Assembly: GCA_017744515.1 (NCBI GenBank)
Contig: JAGIBF010000064.1
Location: 1-45,222 of the forward strand
Reading direction: 5' to 3'
DNA from: Niastella sp.
Lineage (GTDB): Bacteria > Bacteroidota > Bacteroidia > Chitinophagales > Chitinophagaceae
Length of the DNA: 45,222 bases
The notes under the pieces are model-generated. The model did not search any database. It was given only the letters and a program-made list of their open reading frames with translations, and had not been told where the DNA came from. Of this stretch, positions 23,878 through 31,465 are shown piece after piece. Within the stretch, counting starts at the first letter, position 1. Each line of letters begins with the position of its first letter. A program made the position numbers and the translations under genes.

Positions 23878-24642
23878 TTATTTAAACCTTTCCAGCAAAC
23901 GGTCGGCGGCTTTCGCATACTCCTGGTGCGCGCCGCTTTCCCTGATCTCTTTCCCTGCCTGTTCATTCATGCCCTTGGGCGTAGCGGCATGCCTGCTCAG
24001 TTCCCGGAAGTCGATGGGAGAGGCTTGCTGCGCCATGTAGGATAAAGCCTGGTACATATTGGCGATATACGCATTGGCTGTTGACCCAGGAACGCCTTTG
24101 GCTATCGTCCAATTGCTTAGTGTAAACAGCATATCGTAAAATGGCGTGATGAGGCCGGTAAGTGTCCACAATGCAACCAACTGTTGCTCATCATGTACTT
24201 CCAGTGGCTGACCGATATGGCCGAACAATTGTGTTATAGCAGGCGTGGGGCGAAGGATAGGAATGGGACACTGATGTACCGCCACTGAAGGAAGGGGAAT
24301 AGCCCGGCAGGCAACCTGGGCGGGTGCTATGGCATCAATGAGGGCAGCCAGCTTCAGGAAAGGCACGAAAGAGACCACGGTGTGATCTCTCCTGAATTGC
24401 AGCTCACGCACAACAGCTTCTGCTACCAATGGCCGTACAGCAATGAAAATAATATCTGCCTGGTCCACTACAGCTTGATTGCTTTCCATCCTGGTAACGC
24501 AGGCATATTTGTCGGCCAGGTATTTTGACTGTGCTTCATTACGGGGCGATACATAAACACTCAGTTCTTCTATACCGGCAGTACAAACCCCTTCGATAAC
24601 TGCCGATGCAATGCTGCCCGTACCGATAAAACCTAATTTCAT
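23878..24642 (-). CDS. ProC-like NAD(P)-dependent oxidoreductase (pyrroline-5-carboxylate reductase family)
   Basis: About 254 residues from ATG 24642, where the Rossmann motif MKLGFIGTGSIASAVIEG begins; an in-frame ATG 13 codons upstream adds an unlikely extension. The N-domain shows ADIIFIAVRP and a helical C-domain has TGLITPFYDMLFTLSNWTIAKGVPG. The overall pattern fits F420/NADP or P5C reductases. The usual P5CR C-terminal signature is not obvious, so it may be a sub-family with another imine or keto substrate. It stands alone, between the membrane/regulator operon and the sugar-acid locus. Confidence 0.75.
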   Translation of the reverse strand: MKLGFIGTGSIASAVIEGVCTAGIEELSVYVSPRNEAQSKYLADKYACVTRMESNQAVVDQADIIFIAVRPLVAEAVVRELQFRRDHTVVSFVPFLKLAALIDAIAPAQVACRAIPLPSVAVHQCPIPILRPTPAITQLFGHIGQPLEVHDEQQLVALWTLTGLITPFYDMLFTLSNWTIAKGVPGSTANAYIANMYQALSYMAQQASPIDFRELSRHAATPKGMNEQAGKEIRESGAHQEYAKAADRLLERFK

Positions 24643-24724
24643 GCTTAAAGGCTTGTGGTGAATGCCAATCGCTGGCTGCACGAAATTAAAAAGAAAAGGA
24701 GTTGTCAGGTTTACCGATACTTAC

Positions 24725-24757
24725 CAAAAGCACCCGCCAATTAACTGGCCGGGTGCT
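24725..24757 (-). terminator. Terminator of the minus-strand sugar-acid operon
   Basis: Read on the minus strand, AGCACCCGGCCA pairs with TGGCGGGTGCT (one bulge) around a short loop and is followed by TTTTGG. It lies 14 bp after the stop of the last dehydratase gene, and so closes the minus-strand sugar-acid cluster. Confidence 0.75.
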
Positions 24758-24770
24758 GACTCGAGAGTTG

Positions 24771-26051
24771 CTATTCAAAAAATGGTACACCTGGGATCGC
24801 ATACTTCTTCATGCCTGCTTCATTGATCTCTACCCCAATGCCCGGTTTATCCGATACGGTGATAAAGCTATCTTTCACCCATTCTCCCTCATACGTCACG
24901 ATCTCTTTGAACATGGGGTCCGTATGAAAATAAGACTGCCACTCCATGATCATGAAGTTGGGCACAGCCGAACATACGTGCGCACAGGCCATAGCGCCCA
25001 GGAAAGACGCCACCATATGCGGCGCGAAAGGCACATAGTATAGATTGGCGAGGTTGGCAATCCGTTGACCTTCACCTAAACCACCACATTTTTGCAGGTC
25101 GGGCATCACAATATCTACAGCGCCTATCTCCAGCATGCGCCGGAAGCCGTAAGCGAGGTAATGGTTCTCTCCGGCGCAGATGGGTGTGCTGGTCGATTCG
25201 GTGATCAGTTTATAAGCCTCTACATTTTCTGCCGGTATGGGTTCTTCCAGCCACATCAGGTTGAGTGGTTCGAGTCGCTTAGCAATGGCCTGAGCAGTTA
25301 CGGCATCATAGCGGCCATGCATGTCTGCGCAAATATCGACGTTGGGGCCAACTGCTTCGCGGGCAGCGGCCAGTTGATCATACATGCGTTGCAATTCTGC
25401 CGGACTGGCTGTCCAGTTATACCAATCATATTTGTTGGGGTCAGTGGCCTGGTCAAGATCGAACTTGATGGCGTTGAAGCCCATCTGTTTGGCTTTCTTG
25501 GCAGCTTCAGCAAAGTCGGAAGGCTTGGGCAGGTTGCGTTGGTACAAAGCCGTATCACAATACACGCGCACTTTGTCGCGGAACTTACCACCGAGCAATT
25601 GATACACGGGCAGCTTAAGTGCTTTACCCGCCAGGTCCCACAGCGCGGCTTCAATAGCTGATAATACGGCTACATACATGCCCGATTGAGCACCCTGGAA
25701 GAAACCTGACTTGCGGATGTCTTCAAACAACCGGTGAACGTTCAATGGGTTCTTGCCTTTGATGCGTTGCCCGAAATTCTTGACGAGGTGATAGGTGCCG
25801 GGAACGGCATCCACGCCTTCCCCACATCCCCAGATATCCTGGTTGCTGTAGATCTTGACAAATAAACTACCTCTTATGTATCCACACTTCACATCGGTGA
25901 TCTTCAGGTCGGAAGGGGGAGAGGATTTGGGCGTACGGTCTATTGCCTGTTCATATTCCTTTCCAAAAGACGCCAACGGCGCAAGCGGAGCCATCGCCGC
26001 CGCAATAGCCGCTTTATTGATAAATGATCTTCTTGATTGTATGTTGCTCAT
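24771..26051 (-). CDS. Tat-exported enolase-superfamily sugar-acid dehydratase (mandelate racemase family), copy 1
   Basis: 426 residues with a twin-arginine signal (SRRSFINKAAIAAAMAPLA) at the N-terminus. The barrel metal ligands fit D243 (in CADMHGRYD), E269 (WLEEP) and E295 (CAGENHY); H245, two after D243, and H345 (APHMV) fit the acid/base histidines of galactonate/mannonate dehydratase-type members. K196 lies in the KFD motif of the second strand. The family abstracts the alpha proton of an acid sugar and eliminates water to give a 2-keto-3-deoxy acid. Export by Tat implies periplasmic activity with metal inserted before export. Last gene of the minus-strand operon; specificity unknown. 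Confidence 0.88.
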   Translation of the reverse strand: MSNIQSRRSFINKAAIAAAMAPLAPLASFGKEYEQAIDRTPKSSPPSDLKITDVKCGYIRGSLFVKIYSNQDIWGCGEGVDAVPGTYHLVKNFGQRIKGKNPLNVHRLFEDIRKSGFFQGAQSGMYVAVLSAIEAALWDLAGKALKLPVYQLLGGKFRDKVRVYCDTALYQRNLPKPSDFAEAAKKAKQMGFNAIKFDLDQATDPNKYDWYNWTASPAELQRMYDQLAAAREAVGPNVDICADMHGRYDAVTAQAIAKRLEPLNLMWLEEPIPAENVEAYKLITESTSTPICAGENHYLAYGFRRMLEIGAVDIVMPDLQKCGGLGEGQRIANLANLYYVPFAPHMVASFLGAMACAHVCSAVPNFMIMEWQSYFHTDPMFKEIVTYEGEWVKDSFITVSDKPGIGVEINEAGMKKYAIPGVPFFE

Positions 26052-26163
26052 TGTATGTTTGTTTTAATTGTGATTTATGGTAGCTTTTATACGTCCACAA
26101 GCCAGTAAGAATAACGAATGTTACACTTGAAGTGACTTGGTACTCGTAATAAATAAAGTATCT

Positions 26164-26265
26164 TACGCCTTGGAGAGGCGTAGGCTAGTCAGGCCGCGCG
26201 GAGCGATCGGGCCTGACTTGATTTTTCTTTGGTTACTTTCTTTGCATCAAGGCAAAGGAAGTAAC
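26164..26265. repeat. Three-hairpin structured element
   Basis: Three consecutive inverted repeats: TACGCCT/AGGCGTA (26164-26182), AGTCAGGCC/GGCCTGACT (26187-26218) and GTTACTTTCTTTG/CAAAGGAAGTAAC with one wobble (26232-26265). No protein-like frame. Similar GGTTACTTTC-type segments are common intergenic sequences in many bacteria (recall). It lies in the 304-bp gap between two genes of the minus-strand sugar-acid operon, so it is probably transcribed and could form mRNA structure. The rest of 26052-26355 shows nothing further. Confidence 0.6.
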
Positions 26266-26355
26266 AACAACTATGCAGATCGCAGAGAATCAAAGAAAGA
26301 GACAAAAAGACCTGCGTGCCACGCAAAAAAATCAAGAAAGTGACAAAGTCTCCCT

Positions 26356-27300
26356 TCACCACGTGCGGTCTTTCAGGAATTGCTGAATGGTTTCTTTCGG
26401 CACGGGCAATTCATTGATATGATCATTAACCCATTTGGAAAAGTCCTTCTCGATCTCATCCGTCCACCGGGTATCGATCTGACCAGCGGTGTATTTCCCT
26501 TCCCTCAGTCGCTGGTGGCCAAACATATCGCGCAGGCGAACGATCTCTGAAGTAGTGCAAACTTTCTCAGCCAGGTGTGGAGGGATAAATGTCACCACGC
26601 CCAGTTTGCCCAGTACCACATCGCCTGGCATTACCGTAACTGTGCGGATGCGGGTAGGCCGGTTGATGCCCACGATCATGGTGTTCAGGTCTCCGGGAGG
26701 ATTGTGATAGGAGGGGTCATAACTGGTGTAGTAAGAAGTGAAGCCGCCTATTTCTTTCAATCCTTCCACATCGCGGAGCGCGCCGTCGTATACAATGCCA
26801 TTGCCTGTGCGCGCGTAGATGGCGTTGCCCACATTGTCGCCAATGGTCGGGCCATTTCTTTTTGCGCCAAATTGATCGGCCACATATACATCGCCTTTTA
26901 CCAGCAGGTCTACCGGCCAGGTGTTCTGTCCGCGTTTGCCTTTCTTCTTGCCAACAGTGTCGATGGCTTTCCATACATCGGGCCGGGCAGGCATGAACAT
27001 AGCGGTGACGGCCCTTCCTACCAGTACACTGTCGGGGTTGATCACCTGCCAGCCTTCAGCTACCTGGTAGCCATAACCGGCATTCTTCATTACAGCCCAG
27101 GCTTCTTCCACGCTTACTTGTTTCATTCGTTCAAGTATTCTATCCGGCACTTTGGGCCTTCCGTCCGGAAAGCGTTCGCCTTTCCATTCCGGTGTTAAAG
27201 CAATTAGCTCCTCCTTGCTGATCTGCACTTCCTGTGCAGCAGCGTACTCTCCAATAATTGCGATGGCGAGTAATGTTATCAGTCTTTTTAAAAGTTGCAT
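26356..27300 (-). CDS. Exported RraA-like protein, putative pyruvate aldolase, copy 1
   Basis: 314 residues with a signal peptide (LLKRLITLLAIAIIGEYAAAQ). The C-terminal ~200 residues belong to the RraA/HMG-CHA aldolase family. The D-x20-R-D motif, known for the aldolase subgroup, is present as D155 in IGDNVGNA and R176-D177 in ALRDVEGL. That subgroup is metal-dependent and cleaves or decarboxylates 2-oxo-4-hydroxy acids, releasing pyruvate. Export is unusual, since characterised relatives are cytoplasmic. Its neighbours (Tat-exported dehydratase, BASS transporter) fit periplasmic cleavage of 2-keto-3-deoxy acids. A regulatory role on RNase E is unlikely outside the cytoplasm. About 40% similar by eye to the copy at 30436-31359. 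Confidence 0.82.
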   Translation of the reverse strand: MQLLKRLITLLAIAIIGEYAAAQEVQISKEELIALTPEWKGERFPDGRPKVPDRILERMKQVSVEEAWAVMKNAGYGYQVAEGWQVINPDSVLVGRAVTAMFMPARPDVWKAIDTVGKKKGKRGQNTWPVDLLVKGDVYVADQFGAKRNGPTIGDNVGNAIYARTGNGIVYDGALRDVEGLKEIGGFTSYYTSYDPSYHNPPGDLNTMIVGINRPTRIRTVTVMPGDVVLGKLGVVTFIPPHLAEKVCTTSEIVRLRDMFGHQRLREGKYTAGQIDTRWTDEIEKDFSKWVNDHINELPVPKETIQQFLKDRTW

Positions 27301-27321
27301 AGGCAGGTGTTTAAATAATTT

Positions 27322-28461
27322 CTATTGAGATGAAAGTTGTTTCTCCTGGCTTCCTGACTTTCCGACTTCCTGACTTTCCGACTCTTGATGCTCAGCCGGT
27401 GGATGGTTATGCCACCAACTGGCGAGCGAGGAACCGCTGATGTTCATCACAGGACCAAAAATAGCAGGCGCCAACCCGGCGGTGGACAGCTTGCCCATCG
27501 CCAATGCTAACCCCGAAGCCAGCCCCGCATTTTGCATTCCTACCTCAAGGGCAATGGTGCGGCAATCGCGCTCATGAAAGCGTAGTATCCGGGCAGACCA
27601 GTATCCCATGAAATAACCCAACACATTGTGCAGGATGGTGGCAATGATCAATAGTGCTCCAACCTTTATCAGGTTGTCCCTGCCTGCTGCAGTAATGATG
27701 GTGAGGATGATGCCGATGCCCGCCATGGATACCAATGGCATCGCTTTGTCGAGCCATTTCATTTTGCCGTGGATGAGGTAGTGGAATGCCAACCCGGCTG
27801 TTACCGGGATGATCACGATCTTGGTAATGTCCCATACCATACCCCAGAAGTCGATGTCTATAAAGCTGCCACCCAACAGGCGCATGAGCAGTGGCGTTAA
27901 GAAAGGAGCTACGATCGTAGAGATGGTAGTAACTGAAACCGATAGCGCCAGGTTGCCTTTGGCGAGGTAACACATCACATTGGAGGCGAGTCCGCTCGGA
28001 CAGCATCCTACGAGGATGATCCCCGCTGCTATTTCAGGCGGGAAGTTGAACAGGTTGGCCACGCCAAAGCCTACCAACGGCATAATAATATAGTGGCATA
28101 CCACGCCTACAATGATGCCTTTGGGCATGCGCAGTACATTGGCAAAGTCCTTCAGGCTTAACTCCGTGCCCATGCCAAACATGATGATCTGCAGCAAGGG
28201 GATGATGAGTTCCGACAGCTTGAAGCCGCGATAAGTTTTGAAGTACTGCGGATAATACATCGCCAGGCTCACTACCGCCATGATCATGAGTGTATAGGAA
28301 AGTCCTTTCAACAACCGGTGTTCCCGGAAGGCCATTGCCAGGCTGAAAAAGAACAGGAGCAAGATCCAGCCGCCCCAGTCGTGCTGTTGTTGCACGACCA
28401 GCACGGCGTACGCAATCAGGCAGGCCGCGGCTCCAAGATAAAAGAAGGTTGAACGTTTCAT
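27322..28461 (-). CDS. BASS-family (bile acid:sodium symporter) transporter
   Basis: 379 residues with ten or so hydrophobic helices. Family signature at about 152-175: GCCPSGLASNVMCYLAKGNLAL, with the preceding EIAAGIIL; FGMGTELSLKDF near 95-106 is also typical. Members carry organic anions with sodium: bile acids, but in bacteria and plastids also pyruvate or ketopantoate. With exported dehydratases and putative aldolases on both sides, import of pyruvate or another keto acid is a sensible hypothesis. The last ~20 residues (SESQEVGKSGSQEKQ) are a low-complexity tail encoded by a TGACTTTCCGACTTCC-type repeat at 27350-27384, probably not functional. Confidence 0.9.
   Translation of the reverse strand: MKRSTFFYLGAAACLIAYAVLVVQQQHDWGGWILLLFFFSLAMAFREHRLLKGLSYTLMIMAVVSLAMYYPQYFKTYRGFKLSELIIPLLQIIMFGMGTELSLKDFANVLRMPKGIIVGVVCHYIIMPLVGFGVANLFNFPPEIAAGIILVGCCPSGLASNVMCYLAKGNLALSVSVTTISTIVAPFLTPLLMRLLGGSFIDIDFWGMVWDITKIVIIPVTAGLAFHYLIHGKMKWLDKAMPLVSMAGIGIILTIITAAGRDNLIKVGALLIIATILHNVLGYFMGYWSARILRFHERDCRTIALEVGMQNAGLASGLALAMGKLSTAGLAPAIFGPVMNISGSSLASWWHNHPPAEHQESESQEVGKSGSQEKQLSSQ
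27350..27384. repeat. Tandem CTTCCTGACTTTCCGA repeat within the 3' end of the BASS gene
   Basis: CTTCCTGACTTTCCGA occurs twice in tandem and encodes the Ser/Gln/Lys-rich tail of the transporter. Repeat DNA of this kind is normally intergenic, so the stop codon was probably displaced by its insertion. Confidence 0.6.
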
Positions 28462-28522
28462 TGGGCAATTCGTTTAATAGTAGGAATGGGTTCTTCTGAT
28501 GATCTGTCAATGTTACTTTGTC

Positions 28523-28567
28523 TGTCAGCGGGTGAGCCGCCCTTGAAGGGCGACCCACCCGCTGACA
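28523..28567. repeat. GGGTGAGCCGCCC palindromic element with 7-bp arms
   Basis: Outer arms TGTCAGC and GCTGACA are perfectly complementary and enclose the core GGGTGAGCCGCCC-TTG-AAGGGCGACCCACCC. The same core occurs at 43728-43776 with different but also complementary arms. Located in the 118-bp gap between the second dehydratase and the BASS gene, so it would be in their common transcript. Confidence 0.8.
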
Positions 28568-28579
28568 AGAAAAAATGTG

Positions 28580-30112
28580 CTAACTGAATACCCGGTCGTG
28601 TGAACGAAGTTCGTTCCACTGCGGTGTCGGTTCGAAATAGGTTTTGTCTTTGGCGTGCAGGTGCTGTTTCACTACTTCATCATTCAGTTCGATGCCCAGT
28701 CCCGGCGCCGTTAATGGAAGATTCGCAAATCCTTTGGTGATCAGCTTTCTGCCATCGGTGGTTTTCACCAGGTCTTCCCACCAGGGTAGGTCAACGGAGT
28801 GGTGTTCCAGCGACAGGAAGTTTTGTGTGGCAGCGGCGCAGTGCACGCTCGCCATAAACGAAATGGGTGTGCCTGCCTGGTGCATAGCCATGGCAATACC
28901 ATTCTCTTCGGCATAATCACCGATCCGTTTCGTTTCCAGTAATCCGCCGGAAGAAGCAAGATCGGGGTGGATGATATCAACTGCTTTTTTATCGATCAGC
29001 GCTTTAAAGCCTTTCAGCAGATAAATGTCTTCACCAGTGAGGCAGGGTGTTTCCAATGCATCGCTCAATGTTTTCCACTGGTCGGTGAGTTCCCAGGACA
29101 CCACATCTTCCAGCCAGGCCAGCCGGTACTTTTCCAGCGCCCTGCCAAGCCTGATACCATTGTTCAGATCAAAATGTCCATAGTGGTCGGTGGAGATGGG
29201 GGCTTCATAACCTACCATGCCACGCACATTTTCTACAATGCTGGCCAACTCTGCCAGTCCTTTGTCGGTGATCTGTATCTGTGTAAATGGGTGCAGGGCA
29301 TTGGCGTAAGACATGGAGTTGTTCATATCACCCCATTGCGCGAGGTTGCCTTGTGCATTACGCCATTGATCGGCATTTACCAATGTGCCGGGTTTATTCT
29401 TCAATTCGTTGATAGAAACATCCATCTTCAGCCAGGTGTAACCCTGCTCTTTCATCCGGTAGTTGATGAGTTTCTTTTGTTCTTCCGGTGAGCCTGCTTC
29501 CGGCGTGTCTGCATATAATCTTACTTTATCACGGTAGCGGCCACCCAACAATTGCCAGGCTGGTACATTGTAGGCTTTGCCACACAAGTCCCACAGCGCC
29601 ATCTCCACGCCGCATACGCCACCGGCCTGCCGCGCAGGACCACCAAACTGTCTTATTTTCTTGAACAGCATTTCTACATTACAGGGATTCTCACCGAGTA
29701 GACGACTTTTAAGCATCAATGCATAGCGTTCGTCTGCGCCATCCCTTACTTCGCCCAAACCATAAATGCCCTGGTTGGTGTCGATGCGTATGATGGCCGT
29801 TCTGCCCAACACAGTAGTAACACAGTACCGCAGGTCAGTGATCTTAAGGTCAGAAGGGGCGGAGAAGCGGTTGACTTTCTGTGTGCTTTGGGCCACTACA
29901 TCCTGAATGGGAAGCAACATACTCGCGCCGCCAAGTGTAATGCCGCCAAGCGCAGACCGCTTGATAAACGAGCGGCGGCTGTTGTGCGCAGCCTCGTTAT
30001 TGTGTGCGGGCCTACTGTTATTGGCAGTGTCTACACTATTAACAGCGTTATCAGTATCTGGCACCGGATCTTTCAAACCCAGTTTGTTGAGGAATTTTTG
30101 TGATGGAGTCAT
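28580..30112 (-). CDS. Tat-exported enolase-superfamily sugar-acid dehydratase, copy 2
   Basis: About 510 residues from ATG 30112. An unusual N-terminal extension of about 45 residues, rich in Asn/Asp/Ala, precedes the twin-arginine signal NSRRSFIKRSALGGITLGGASML. The mandelate racemase-type barrel has metal ligands D309 (STDHYGHF), E335 (WLEDV) and E361 (TGEDI), and a candidate acid/base H411 (AMHQAG); K229 lies in LKMD. Only part of the pattern matches copy 1, so the two probably use different sugar acids. The conserved APSDLKITD start of the barrel is shared with copy 1. It follows the second RraA-like gene after a 323-bp repeat-containing gap. Confidence 0.88.
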   Translation of the reverse strand: MTPSQKFLNKLGLKDPVPDTDNAVNSVDTANNSRPAHNNEAAHNSRRSFIKRSALGGITLGGASMLLPIQDVVAQSTQKVNRFSAPSDLKITDLRYCVTTVLGRTAIIRIDTNQGIYGLGEVRDGADERYALMLKSRLLGENPCNVEMLFKKIRQFGGPARQAGGVCGVEMALWDLCGKAYNVPAWQLLGGRYRDKVRLYADTPEAGSPEEQKKLINYRMKEQGYTWLKMDVSINELKNKPGTLVNADQWRNAQGNLAQWGDMNNSMSYANALHPFTQIQITDKGLAELASIVENVRGMVGYEAPISTDHYGHFDLNNGIRLGRALEKYRLAWLEDVVSWELTDQWKTLSDALETPCLTGEDIYLLKGFKALIDKKAVDIIHPDLASSGGLLETKRIGDYAEENGIAMAMHQAGTPISFMASVHCAAATQNFLSLEHHSVDLPWWEDLVKTTDGRKLITKGFANLPLTAPGLGIELNDEVVKQHLHAKDKTYFEPTPQWNELRSHDRVFS

Positions 30113-30170
30113 AACAAATAGTTTTATTGGTTGACATATTTTTGATTTCGGAAGGATGTTTTTGCTTCGC

Positions 30171-30412
30171 AAGCAGATTTCTCACTGCGCCGTTACAACT
30201 CATGCTTTATAGCCTCGAATGGCTCCGTTCGAAATGACATATAAGGTTGTTTACTTGTCATTTCGAGCCCTGCCATAGGAACTCATCTTGCCAGCCAGTA
30301 CACAGGGCGAGAAATCTGCTGTCGAAGCCAGCGGTCAAATGGCAAGCGGATTTCTCACTGCGCCGTTGCAACTCATGCTTTATAGCCTCGAATGGCTCCG
30401 TTCGAAATGACA
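30171..30412. repeat. 69-bp repeat: two direct copies flanking an inverted, diverged copy
   Basis: Direct copies at 30171-30239 and 30344-30412 are 69 bp long with two mismatches (GATTTCTCACTGCGCCG ... TTCGAAATGACA). Between them, 30256-30320 carries the same ends inverted (TGTCATTTCGAG ... GAGAAATCTGCT) with a diverged centre. The arrangement could fold into long alternative hairpins. It occupies nearly all of the gap between the second RraA-like gene and the second dehydratase. Confidence 0.85.
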
Positions 30413-30435
30413 GAGAGGTGTGAGGCTTTCGGCTT

Positions 30436-31359
30436 CTACCAGGTTCTGTCCTTCATGTATTGATCCAGTTCCTTTCTCGTCATCGGTAGCTTATCAGGGT
30501 TGGCATCGAGCCATTGCAGGAAATCTTTCCTGATCTCATCGGTCCATTGTGTATCGATCTGGCCGGGTGTATATTTCCCTTCGCGCAGGCGCTGGTGGCC
30601 AAAGGCATCGCGCAGGGAGATGAACTCGGCATTCAATACCACCTCTTCCAGCAGGTGCGCGGGAATGAATACCACACCACCTTTTTTGGCCAGCACGGCA
30701 TCTCCGGGCAATACGGTGGCGCGACCTATGCGGATAGGTATGTTGATACCGCCCAGCATCATTTGTTGTATGTAAGAGGGGTCGTAACCTTTTATCCAGC
30801 CATTGAATCCTTTGATCTCCTCCAGCCCTTCTACATCACGTACGGAACCATAGAAGATGACGCCGCGGGCAGATTTGGCGTAAATGGCATTGCCGAGGTT
30901 GTCGCCGATCAGGGTGCCGTCTACTACCTTTCCATAACTGTCGGCCACATAGATATCGCCGTTCTTCAATACGTCGATGGGCCAGGAGTTGGTGGCGCCG
31001 ATACGGCCTTCAGTTTTGCCTTTGTCTTTTACCAGTTTGTCTACATCCGGGCGAAGGGGCATGTATTGAGCGGTTACCGCGCGGCCTGTCATTACGGAGT
31101 CGGGGTGTATCACCATCCAGTCGCCTTCAAACTGGTTCTGGTAACCTTTGTTGCGCAATACGCCCCAGGCTTCTTCAAGGTGTATCGCTTTCAATCGTTC
31201 GAGTAGTTTGTCGGATACGCGCGGCCGCCCGTCGGGGGAGCGTTCTCCTTTCCATTCCGGAGTCAGTGCCTTGATCTGTTCCGGTGTAAGTGTCACCTGC
31301 TGTGCCTGCACCAGGGTACATAGCAGCAGTGCAATCATCGTTAGTTTGTTTCTTTTCAT
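30436..31359 (-). CDS. Exported RraA-like protein, putative pyruvate aldolase, copy 2
   Basis: 307 residues with a signal peptide (KRNKLTMIALLLCTLVQAQ). Same architecture as copy 1: a ~85-residue N-terminal region with LTPEWKGERSPDGRPRVSDKLLERL, then the RraA fold. The D-x20-R-D motif is intact with D153 (IGDNLGNA) and R174-D175 (SVRDVEGL). The two copies share the same N-terminal region, which is absent from ordinary RraA (about 160 residues), so they form a distinct exported subfamily. Predicted to cleave or decarboxylate a 2-keto acid in the periplasm (inference). Lies 107 bp after the kinase stop, with a repeat between. Confidence 0.82.
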   Translation of the reverse strand: MKRNKLTMIALLLCTLVQAQQVTLTPEQIKALTPEWKGERSPDGRPRVSDKLLERLKAIHLEEAWGVLRNKGYQNQFEGDWMVIHPDSVMTGRAVTAQYMPLRPDVDKLVKDKGKTEGRIGATNSWPIDVLKNGDIYVADSYGKVVDGTLIGDNLGNAIYAKSARGVIFYGSVRDVEGLEEIKGFNGWIKGYDPSYIQQMMLGGINIPIRIGRATVLPGDAVLAKKGGVVFIPAHLLEEVVLNAEFISLRDAFGHQRLREGKYTPGQIDTQWTDEIRKDFLQWLDANPDKLPMTRKELDQYMKDRTW

Positions 31360-31400
31360 ATGCAGGTTGGTTTGTGTGCTATGTCAATGTCGTTTGTCGT

Positions 31401-31460
31401 GTCACCCTGAGCTTGTCGAAGGGTTGTCAAAGGGGACTTCGACAGGCTCAGTCTGACATT
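31401..31460. repeat. Bipartite repeat as an inverted pair
   Basis: TGTCACCCTGAGCTTGTCGAAGGG is followed after a short spacer by the inverted form CTTCGACAGGCTCAGTCTGACA, producing a long imperfect hairpin of about 20 bp. It lies between the kinase stop and the second RraA-like gene, in the likely operon transcript. Confidence 0.85.
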
Positions 31461-31465
31461 TATCG

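Noticed and set aside
26137..26343. 68-codon frame through the three-hairpin element
   Set aside because: Basic, Lys/Arg-rich translation of a structured repeat; no support as a gene.
27322..28461. Bile-acid transport as the function
   Set aside because: Family membership is clear, but the neighbours are sugar-acid enzymes and bacterial members carry other organic anions.
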